Source: Kocuria tytonis (lineage in GTDB: Bacteria > Actinomycetota > Actinomycetes > Actinomycetales > Micrococcaceae). Taken from it: 64,000 bases of DNA. Shown piece by piece: positions 24,977 to 31,970 of the stretch. The stretch's first letter is position 1; every line of letters begins with the position of its first letter. The stretch is from the NCBI RefSeq assembly GCF_003226895.2, contig NZ_PNJG02000001.1, positions 806,001 to 870,000 on the forward strand. The letters are read 5' to 3'. A model generated the notes under the pieces. It was not told the origin of the DNA. It made no database searches and saw only the letters and a list, made by a program, of their open reading frames with translations. A program made the translations under genes and the position numbers.

Positions 24977-25269
24977 ACCAATCGCCACATCACCACATCC
25001 GATTCCCCTCCTGACCCCATCTCGTACGCGAATTTCCCCCCAGTTAGTTCATCTTTTTCGAATAGTGGGCCCGGTATCTTCAGCGCATTCCGCAGGGCGG
25101 CAGGCGCACTAAGGTCTCTGCCCGCAACGGCCATCTCCCATGCTGCCAGCAACGGCAAGTACGAGGAGTCGATTGAGCGTGCTCTCGATGGCGCGCACCC
25201 TGTTGCAACCATGAGCAGCATGCATACCAACCGCGCCGTCGCGAGGCGAATCAACCGTCGGCACTTCAT
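24977..25269 (-). pseudogene. DUF4232-like lipoprotein gene, 5' part
   Basis: First 98 codons of the split lipoprotein. MKCRRLIRLATARLVCMLLM then VATGC is a lipoprotein signal with the lipobox cysteine at residue 25. The start is 31 bases after the PBP stop codon on the same strand. It joins in frame with the segment ending at 23533 once the ISL3 element and one duplication copy are removed. The exposed remnant would end soon after entering the insertion sequence. Confidence 0.75.
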
Positions 25270-25300
25270 CTGAACCACCGCTTGCTGCCCCGAGACACCT

Positions 25301-27229
25301 TCATTGCAGGCCCTGTGCTGTTTGAAGTACCTCCAGCATGATGGGAGTGCCGGTAATTGATCCGAGGTCACCGTCCTCCACGAAGATTGCTACCGCGAGA
25401 TCGCCGTGGCCCGCGATGACCCAGGAGTGGGTGCGAGGCGGGTTTTCATTCCCGTACTCTGCTGTTCCTGTTTTTCCGATGGCGCTGTCCGGTTGCAGGG
25501 ACCTCAGTTCCTTCAAGTGTCCGGTGGACACAACTTCCCGCATCAGTGTTTGCAGGTCTGCCGCCTCACTCGTCCCCAACGGATTACTGGACGAGGGTTC
25601 CGATGCAGGTTCATGGCCCAGGATACTGGGTTGCACCAGTTTGCCTGCCTGAACACTGGCCTGGAACCTGGCCATCCCGAAGGGAGAGACCAGCGTGCGT
25701 CCTTGTCCGAACATGGCCGCGACATGTTCCGCCGCTGGTTCTTCCGTGGGGATGCTGCCCGAGAACACAGGGATTCCCGCGTCCATCTCCACCCCCACGC
25801 CGAGAGAGTCGCCGGCGTCCGCCAAAGCCTGCTGGCTGACCCTTTCGTGCTGGGCGGCGAACGTCGTGTTGCACGAATGGGCAATCGCCTGCCGTAGGGC
25901 AACGCTTCCCTCGAACTCCCGCGGATAGCCGGAAAAGTTGGCCACGTTCATCCCTTCAGCTGAGTACGTATGGGGGCAGTCGACGGTCGTATCTGGTGTG
26001 TCGCCGCCCCGAAGCATGGCCAACGCGGTCGCGACCTTGAATGTGGACCCGGGTGCATACTGGCCCAGGGTCGCAGTGGGATAGCCCTTCGACCCCGCTC
26101 CATTGGCCACGGCCAGGACCGCGCCGTCCGAGGGCCGCATCGCCACCACAGACGAAGGCGATTTGATACCTTTCAGCGTCCGCTGTGCCGCCTCCTGAAG
26201 ACCACCGTTGAGAGTTGTGTGCAGATCCTCTCCCGGAACAGGCCCCTGGGCCATTAGCTGGTGGGTTCGTCCTGCTTTGAGGCTGCCGTCTGCGTGGACG
26301 CCAATGCGATCAACGACGACTCCCGGTTTCCCCTGCAAGGTGGTCTCATGCGCTTCTTGTAGCCCCCCACGTCCGATCTGGGCACCATGGGCGAGTTTGC
26401 CTCCCGACTTCTCGATCTCCTCGGCCGTCGCTTCGCCGACCGACCCGAGGGTCTCGGCGGCAAAACCCTTGGTCCGGCCTAGAACGCGGGCGTCCTTCGT
26501 AACTAGCAGACCGGGGATTTTCTCCATGCGCTGGGCATCGAGAGCCCGAAAATCGTCCTCCCGCAATGCAATAGCCTCCACCCACGCGGTGTCATCAGCC
26601 TGACGTACTGATTCCCGGTAGGGCTCGGGGTCAATGCCCACAGCCTTGGCCAGTGCGGTGGCCGAGCCCTCCCGCTTCTCGCGGGGGACCTCACGGAGGT
26701 CCAAACCTGCGCGGTGAATGGTCTGTTTCATGGCCAGCGGCTGGTCGCCCGCCCCGAGGATTTTCCCACGCTCCGGTTGGACCGTTTGGATACGCAGGAC
26801 CTCATCCTCTGCCAGCTCGGGAGCGACAAGTGACGGCTCCCAGGTGGCCTTCCACGTGCCGTTGGACCGCTGGAAATCCACACCGGTGGCGTAGGTCCAG
26901 TCTTCCTCGGTCGCAGGCACGTCCCATCTCCAGGTCAGCTCTCCGTGAGCAGTCTGACCCTGGTTGCTCACCCGACCCATTTGCACGTCCGGTGCAATGC
27001 CCCCCGTCATGCGAAGGATGCGATCCAGCTCGGCCTGGACCTCCGAGCCACCCGCGTTCGAGAACTCGAGCCCGGAGACATCCCGGGAATGCAAACCCTG
27101 GGCAAGTGCCTCAGCCGCATCACGGGGTGCATTTCCCGGTAGCGCTGAGCACCCACTGACCAACAGCACAACGACGATGCTCATCGTGAAGCGGCCGCGG
27201 CGCCGAGTCCGTGGGGGTGAGGTAGCCAT
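25301..27229 (-). CDS. MecA-like class B penicillin-binding protein (lipoprotein)
   Basis: Extracytoplasmic DD-transpeptidase of 642 residues. It has a lipobox VSGC (Cys27), a MecA_N/NTF2-like domain (about 35-140), a PBP dimerisation domain (about 150-320), and a transpeptidase domain with STFK (Ser395), SCN (452-454) and KTG (586-588). This order is that of PBP2a/PbpA-type class B3 enzymes, several of which bind beta-lactams poorly. The ATG at 27229 follows GGAG by nine bases. Upstream ATGs at 27247 and 27256 are possible. It is divergent from a LysR gene with a LysR-type dyad in between, and upstream of a split lipoprotein gene. Low affinity is inferred from domain type, not measured. Confidence 0.88.
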   Translation of the reverse strand: MATSPPRTRRRGRFTMSIVVVLLVSGCSALPGNAPRDAAEALAQGLHSRDVSGLEFSNAGGSEVQAELDRILRMTGGIAPDVQMGRVSNQGQTAHGELTWRWDVPATEEDWTYATGVDFQRSNGTWKATWEPSLVAPELAEDEVLRIQTVQPERGKILGAGDQPLAMKQTIHRAGLDLREVPREKREGSATALAKAVGIDPEPYRESVRQADDTAWVEAIALREDDFRALDAQRMEKIPGLLVTKDARVLGRTKGFAAETLGSVGEATAEEIEKSGGKLAHGAQIGRGGLQEAHETTLQGKPGVVVDRIGVHADGSLKAGRTHQLMAQGPVPGEDLHTTLNGGLQEAAQRTLKGIKSPSSVVAMRPSDGAVLAVANGAGSKGYPTATLGQYAPGSTFKVATALAMLRGGDTPDTTVDCPHTYSAEGMNVANFSGYPREFEGSVALRQAIAHSCNTTFAAQHERVSQQALADAGDSLGVGVEMDAGIPVFSGSIPTEEPAAEHVAAMFGQGRTLVSPFGMARFQASVQAGKLVQPSILGHEPASEPSSSNPLGTSEAADLQTLMREVVSTGHLKELRSLQPDSAIGKTGTAEYGNENPPRTHSWVIAGHGDLAVAIFVEDGDLGSITGTPIMLEVLQTAQGLQ

Positions 27230-27272
27230 GAGATTGTTCTCCATCCTGCAGTTCATGTTGTCACCCGATCAC

Positions 27273-27302
27273 GCTATGAGAGCCGCTTGCCATATGTCCA
27301 AG
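27273..27302. promoter_or_regulatory. Candidate LysR box and PBP promoter in the divergent gap
   Basis: CTTG (27286-27289) and CAAG (27299-27302) form a T-N11-A dyad (T27288, A27300), the usual LysR signature. On the minus strand TTGGAC (27301-27296), 17 bases and CATAGC (27278-27273) give a weak promoter for the PBP gene, so the dyad covers its -35. A second inverted repeat, GCCATA/TATGGC (27289-27294 and 27310-27315), overlaps. The LysR gene has TTATCT (27323-27328) nine bases before its ATG and no ribosome site. Confidence 0.4.
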
Positions 27303-27336
27303 ACTTTCTTATGGCCAGTAAGTTATCTTCAAAGCT

Positions 27337-28227
27337 ATGAGACGTGACCGAACAGGAAATCTCCTCCGCTGGGTTGAAGACTTCCTGGTGGTTGCCGAAA
27401 CGGGGCACGTGGGCCGCCCCGCGGAGGCACTCGGGGTGTCCCAGCCCCCTCTGTCGCAGACGATCCGCCGGCTGGAGACTGCTGTGGGTGACGAGCTGTT
27501 CGTCCGCCACGCCCGAGGCGTTTCGTTGACCCCAGCCGGTGAGGCGTTCTTGCCCCTGGCCCACGACCTGGTGTCGGCCCAACGGCGAGTGCTCACGCTG
27601 GGCAACGACATGGCGGAACGCACTGGTTCGATTCAAGTGTGGATACCCCGGTCCTTGCCCGCCGCCTGGGTGAGTGCATGCCTGCTCGACACCGTGGCCA
27701 CCTTTCCGCGAGCCGAGTGGACGGGGGCTTCGTCCGCAGACATCGTGCGCCACGTTCGTGAGAACACGGCGGCTGTGGGGATGGTGGTGGCCCCGATCGT
27801 GACCGACGAGTTAGTTTCTCTACCCGTAGTCGCGATTCCCCAGGTTTTGTGCATGCGTCCTCTGCCCGACGCCCCCATACATCAAAACGATCTGAGGCAT
27901 GCTGTCCCTTCCGAGATGCTCGTGCCTCCTCGAACCGATGGACCGGCGGCATTCGATGTGCTGTCCGCCGAGCTCGAAGCGCTTGGTGTGATCACTCAGC
28001 TCAGGCAGGAGGTGGACCCCCTGAAGATTGCCGCGGAGATGCGCACGCTCGGTGCTGCCACTCTGATGCCGAGTGAAACACCCGGATTCGGCGGAGCTCC
28101 CCTCGAGGCGGGGTTGCTGCCCCTCAGATTGCGCGTCACCCACCATCCTGATGCCATACCACCGGCCCGGGATGCGGCAATGGTGCTTCACGACTGCCTG
28201 GGGAGGTGCGCTGCACATGTCCGGTGA
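27337..28227 (+). CDS. LysR family regulator (BlaA-like)
   Basis: Regulator of 296 residues. The N-terminal helix-turn-helix LVVAETGHVGRPAEALGVSQPPLSQTIRRL is followed by the linker helix and a two-lobe effector domain. It is divergent from the PBP gene across about 107 bp, and its stop overlaps the next gene, which encodes a protein with penicillin-recognition motifs. This is the arrangement of AmpR/BlaA-type regulators of beta-lactam responses. No Shine-Dalgarno sequence precedes the ATG, so translation may be leaderless. Confidence 0.88.
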   Translation: MRRDRTGNLLRWVEDFLVVAETGHVGRPAEALGVSQPPLSQTIRRLETAVGDELFVRHARGVSLTPAGEAFLPLAHDLVSAQRRVLTLGNDMAERTGSIQVWIPRSLPAAWVSACLLDTVATFPRAEWTGASSADIVRHVRENTAAVGMVVAPIVTDELVSLPVVAIPQVLCMRPLPDAPIHQNDLRHAVPSEMLVPPRTDGPAAFDVLSAELEALGVITQLRQEVDPLKIAAEMRTLGAATLMPSETPGFGGAPLEAGLLPLRLRVTHHPDAIPPARDAAMVLHDCLGRCAAHVR

Positions 28228-29125
28228 GACGTGGAACAGCGCGGGGGTCGATGCCGCACTGCGCCAGCTTGGACGCGAAGTGGCCGAGTTTCTGCAGAGC
28301 GAAGACATGACGGGCGCAGTATCGGCCCGAGTGATCGACGCACCCGAATTGCCAGTGTTCTCCTTTCACGAGGAGGAGGTCTTTCCGGCCGCATCCTTGT
28401 ACAAGCTCGCGGTCATGATGGCGTTCTGCAGGGAGGTGGATCACGGCGTTCTGGAACCTTCCGCTCTCGTCGACCTCTCCCCCGCAGACAGAGCCCAAGG
28501 CCCTACCGGCCTCGCGATCCTCGAGGACACGGTACGAATCTCGTGGCGGGACCTGGTCCGCCTGATGATGTCCATCTCGGACAACGCCGCCGCAGAATCT
28601 GTCCTGCGCAAGGTGGGGACCAGCCGGGTCCACGAAACACTTCGCCTCATGGGTGCCACGAGGACAGAGATCCGCCCCACTCCACCGAGTGGGAATGGCG
28701 CGCCCGCCTCCTTTGACGACGAGGGCAGAGACCGTTATCTCATGCCGGACCCGGTGCAGTACGACCCGCTGTCTGTCTCATCCACCACAGCGTCGGACCT
28801 TGTTACGCTTCTATGCGCCATCTGGCAGGATCGCGCGGCCTCGGCGGAACAGTGTGCCTTCATGCGGCAGGTGCTCTCTCAACAGGCCTGGGGTCATCGA
28901 TTCGCAGAGGCGTTCTCCTACCCAGGCGTCACCGTTGCGGCAAAGACCGGTTCATTCGGGTCCCTCAGTCATGAGGCGGGGGTGGTCTCTCACCCGGGAG
29001 AGAAGTCAATAGCCGTGGCGGTTCTGACCCGTTCCGTGCGGCGTGAGCGCCAGATTCCCCTGTCCAACAAGGTAGTGGGCCAGATCGCCCGCCACTGTGT
29101 CCGCAACTACCGTCAGTTCCTCTAG
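28217..29125 (+). CDS. Signal-less beta-lactamase-fold protein (BlaB-like putative sensor)
   Basis: Protein of 302 residues with SLYK (Ser60-Lys63), SDN (121-123) and KTG (243-245) in the spacing of class A beta-lactamases (PF13354-like). Two things argue against ordinary beta-lactamase activity. There is no signal peptide, so it stays in the cytoplasm. The omega-loop ExxLN is absent: the position 36 after SDN's Ser, where Glu166 would be, is Pro157. The ATG at 28217 lies inside the last LysR codons, eight bases after GGGAGGTG, so the two are coupled. A LysR plus signal-less SxxK/SDN/KTG pair resembles BlaA-BlaB of Streptomyces cacaoi, where BlaB is needed for induction. The stop codon TAG lies in the CTAG of an IS scar. 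Confidence 0.75.
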   Translation: MSGETWNSAGVDAALRQLGREVAEFLQSEDMTGAVSARVIDAPELPVFSFHEEEVFPAASLYKLAVMMAFCREVDHGVLEPSALVDLSPADRAQGPTGLAILEDTVRISWRDLVRLMMSISDNAAAESVLRKVGTSRVHETLRLMGATRTEIRPTPPSGNGAPASFDDEGRDRYLMPDPVQYDPLSVSSTTASDLVTLLCAIWQDRAASAEQCAFMRQVLSQQAWGHRFAEAFSYPGVTVAAKTGSFGSLSHEAGVVSHPGEKSIAVAVLTRSVRRERQIPLSNKVVGQIARHCVRNYRQFL

Positions 29126-29137
29126 CTGTACAGCTAG
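29122..29137. repeat. IS481 end-to-end scar (CTAGCTGTACAGCTAG)
   Basis: The 16-base perfect palindrome equals the outermost bases of an IS481 left end (CTAGCTGTAC) joined to those of a right end (GTACAGCTAG). Deletion between the GTAC shared by both ends would leave exactly this. It ends the bla-like gene on one side and cuts the nuclease gene on the other. Confidence 0.5.
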
Positions 29138-29952
29138 TCGTAGGCGGCGGTCCTCGCTGACCATCCGAGCATAGGCATGGGGGTCAGCACGGTCGTCCTT
29201 GGCGTAGTGGTGCTTGCCGTCGATCTCGAGTACGACGCACCGCCGACCGGGCATCAGGAGCAGGAAGTCCATGCGCTGACGCTCCACGGCCGCCGGACGC
29301 GCCGGCCCGGCGGGTCTCAGGAAGGGGTCGTAGTGCAACCACACCTGCGGCAGGAGAGCTGGTATATCGGGGTTTACCGCGTATCGGGTTGAGTAGGTGC
29401 GCAGCAGGCAGCGTTCCGGGTCACTGTCCAGGCTCCCGGCCAGCCGTCTCCACAGTTGCCGGCCCATATCCTGCTCGGGCAGTTCGCTTTGGCTCCTCGC
29501 CGACCACCAGTGGACCAACTCGCGCCACGTCAAGCCCGCGGCGGGGAGGGCCTTGTCGTAAACGAGGCACTTGTCGGCGTTGCGGGTGATCTCGATGACG
29601 TTGCGCGTCGCATCGCGCAGCACGATTTCGGGCTTCCCGGTCGAGGCGAAGATGAGGTTTCGCAGTTCCCCTGCACTCCGCGCAACCGAGCCTGGGCGAC
29701 GAGCTCTTCAAGGCTGGCATCGTCTTGGTCCGCAAGGATGCTCTGCGCGATTCGCACAAACTCATCGATCGTCAGCCCTGCCACGCGCTTCTGCACGTAG
29801 GAGTTCTTGCTGGCGCCCGCCTCCTCCTCTGTGCCGTCCTCGAGGCCAAGCGACGCACACCGCGCGGGCAGGGCGTATGACTTCGTGTCGTTCAGGGCCG
29901 CACTGATCGCATCACGCAGCGCCTGCGGCTTCGGTGCTGGAGTCACCCTCAC
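29138..29952 (-). pseudogene. AbiJ-like N-terminal domain plus PD-(D/E)XK nuclease, broken
   Basis: Remnant of a two-domain protein. The first 95 residues (from GTG at 29952) contain KSYALPARCASLGL and YVQKRVAGLTIDEFV, like the AbiJ N-terminal helper domain of abortive-infection proteins. The C-terminal part has MDFLLL...VVLEIDGKHHY, which fits the D...ExDxK core of a restriction-type nuclease. Two breaks are visible. A one-base frameshift lies at the C4 run 29668-29671, where LRGVQG should continue ELRNLIFASTGKPEIVLRDA. The 3' end is cut at the CTAG scar (29134). The hybrid frame continues to 29006 as noise. It was probably a phage-defence gene. Confidence 0.6.
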
Positions 29953-30959
29953 ATTATGGAGGTGGCAGTTCCTTCCCGCTCACATGTCCTCAGCCGCGTC
30001 AGCCGCGACATAGGTGGTTGGCTATTGCAGGCTGTGTGTGGCCGGCGGTAATTGTAGTGGAGCAGCCAGGATTGAAGCGCGTGTCGGCGCTCCTGCTCAC
30101 TCGCGTAGCAGCGGGCATACGCCCATCCGTCGGCCATGGTGCGGTGGAAGCGCTCGACTTTGCCGTTGGTCTGCGGACGATACGGGCGGGTCCGCTTCGG
30201 CGCGATGGCGAGGGCTTCGCAGGTGTCGCGCCATAGGTGGGAGCGGAAAGCGCTGCCGTTGTCCGATAGGACGCGTTCGATGGTGACACCGCGAGCAGAG
30301 AACCATTGCACCGCCCGGTGCAGAACTGCGGCGGCGGTGCCGGCGGTCTCGTCGTCGTGGACCTCGCTGTAGGCAACGCGGGAGTGATCGTCGATGACGG
30401 TATGCACGAACGCATACCCGAGCTTGGGGTTGCGCCACTTGCTACGGGGTTTGTCCGGCGTGGCAGCGCGGTTCTTCTCGCCTTAGCGACGGCCGACGTA
30501 GCGCCAGCCGCCGCCGTCGGGGATGTTCCCGAGTTTCTTCACGTCCACATGCACGAGCGAACCGGGGTAAGGGTGCTCGTACCGGCGGACAGTTTCGCCG
30601 GTAGCACGGTCGATGTAGGAGAGCCGGTTCAATCGAGCTGAGCGCAGGATGCGATGCACGGTCGACGGGGCGACGCCGACGCGCACGGCGAGTTGCACCG
30701 GACCTTCCCGCAGCCTCATGCGCAGGCTGACGTACCTCTTCGTCACCGCGGGCGATGTCTTGGTCGGTGAGGTCTTCGGGCGCGAGGACCGGTCGTACAT
30801 CGACTCGCCAGCTAGGTATCGGTCGGCCCACCGCTTCACGGTCGGCCAGGACACCTGGAACTGAGCCGCGACCTCGCTGATCGGGTAGCCCCCGTCGACG
30901 ACGAGCTGGGCGACTTTCAGTCGGTGACGCGGGGTCAGGGCTGCATTGGCGTGTGTCAT
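29949..30959 (-). pseudogene. IS481 family transposase, interrupted by TAA (copy 2)
   Basis: Close relative of copy 1, starting MTHANAALTPRHRLKVAQLV. A TAA at 30483-30485 replaces the Gln codon that copy 1 keeps (GRRQGEKN). The frame is otherwise open on both sides. The DDE parts are present: HVDVKKLG, VLSDNGSAFRS and KVERFHRTMADG. After the SRLT near the end, similarity to copy 1 stops and no right terminal repeat follows, so the right end of this unit is lost. The stop codon overlaps the start of the AbiJ-like gene. Confidence 0.83.
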
Positions 30960-31087
30960 GGCTCTTCGAGGCTCAGGCAAAGCGCGGGATGGCAGGGGGT
31001 CTGCTCGGAGACCTACGTTCCCGTCCCGGCCTGCAGGGGATCAGTTCGGCTGGTTCGATCGCCGCGGGCCTACCGGCGGCACTGCGT

Positions 31088-31918
31088 TCAGCCCGCGCTG
31101 CTCTGGAATCCTGGCTGGGTCGCGTAGTCCTGCTGACGTCGATCGAGCACCATGCGGATCTGATCGGCGGTGCCGTCGCCGAGGACGAGCCGCAGCGGCC
31201 CGTCATCTGCTGCGATATGCGCGAGGATTCCGTCGGCGACGTCATCGGGGGAGGTGCCTCCGCCCGTTGCTCCCGGCTCGCTGGGCCAGGGAACGGTCGG
31301 GGTTCCGAAGAGTTGCTCGCGCAGTTCGTCATAGGCGGCGTTCGGCGCGCTGAACTGCATCCCCGAGGTCGCCCACCGGGTGTCCATCGCGCCGGTCTCC
31401 ACGAGGGTGACCCTGATTCCCATCGGCTGCACCTCGCTCGCCAGCGCCTCTGTGAAGCCCTCGAGCCCCCACTTCGCAGCGTTGTAGAGACCCAGCATCG
31501 GCATGGCCCCGACCCCGCCCGTGGATGAGATCTGCACGATGTGCCCGCTCCCTTGGCTACGCATGAGGGGCAGTGCCGCCTGAGTGAGCCACAGCGGGCC
31601 GAGCAGGTCGACATCCAAGATCGCCCGTGCCTCCTCTTCGCTGAGTTCTTCGGCGGCGCCAACCAGTCCGTAGCCTGCGTTGTTCACCACGACGTCGAGG
31701 CTGCCAGCGACCTTCTGGGCCTCCTCGACGATCCGTCGGCATTGCTGCCTGTCTGCCGGGTCGAGGCGAACCACGGTCAGGAGTGGGTGCTGGGCGGGCA
31801 GTGCACCCTGGCGGGTGGTGGCCACGACGCGATGACCCGCGGCCAGTGCCCGCTCGGTCAGTGCGAGGCCGAGGCCACTACTCGCGCCGGTGATGAGCCA
31901 GGTGTTCGGTATCGTCAT
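31088..31918 (-). CDS. Short-chain dehydrogenase/reductase (passenger)
   Basis: NAD(P)-dependent oxidoreductase of 276 residues. The cofactor motif is TGASSGLG, NNAG is in VVNNAGYGLVG, and the active site is Ser in ISSTGG with YNAAK. It is of the classical SDR type. The ATG at 31918 (MTIPNTWLITG) is used because the family starts just before TGA. It is divergent from a TetR gene, with a 15-base palindrome between them. The pair is a common repressor/oxidoreductase pattern. Substrate is unknown. Confidence 0.87.
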   Translation of the reverse strand: MTIPNTWLITGASSGLGLALTERALAAGHRVVATTRQGALPAQHPLLTVVRLDPADRQQCRRIVEEAQKVAGSLDVVVNNAGYGLVGAAEELSEEEARAILDVDLLGPLWLTQAALPLMRSQGSGHIVQISSTGGVGAMPMLGLYNAAKWGLEGFTEALASEVQPMGIRVTLVETGAMDTRWATSGMQFSAPNAAYDELREQLFGTPTVPWPSEPGATGGGTSPDDVADGILAHIAADDGPLRLVLGDGTADQIRMVLDRRQQDYATQPGFQSSAG

Positions 31919-31938
31919 GAGCCTATTCAACACCAAAC

Positions 31939-31953
31939 GAGACGCAGCGTCTC
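31939..31953. promoter_or_regulatory. TetR operator candidate between the SDR and tetR genes
   Basis: GAGACGCAGCGTCTC is a perfect palindrome with 7-base arms around A. It lies just upstream of TATACT (31959-31964), whose spacing puts the transcription start at the ATG 31971, giving a leaderless tetR message. A dimer bound here could repress both divergent genes. Confidence 0.6.
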
Positions 31954-31970
31954 ATTCTTATACTGGACTC

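Larger units (their letters stand above)
23534..24984. repeat. 8-bp target-site duplication of the ISL3 element
   Basis: ACCAATCG occurs at 23534-23541 and again at 24977-24984, directly outside the element's ends. Eight bases is the duplication size usual for the ISL3 family. The exact match suggests recent insertion. Confidence 0.9.

Noticed and set aside
24907-25371. A 154-codon minus-strand gene running from before the lipoprotein start into the ISL3 element
   Set aside because: It is the 5' part of the split lipoprotein gene plus bases of the insertion sequence. The true start is at 25269.
28073-28216. Upstream start for the bla-like gene giving 48 more residues
   Set aside because: The ATG at 28217 has a strong GGGAGGTG site. 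The extra segment overlaps LysR and contains no signal peptide that would change the reading.
28217-29125. Calling this gene a secreted class A beta-lactamase
   Set aside because: No signal peptide and no ExxLN motif are seen. The LysR-coupled context fits a regulatory protein better.
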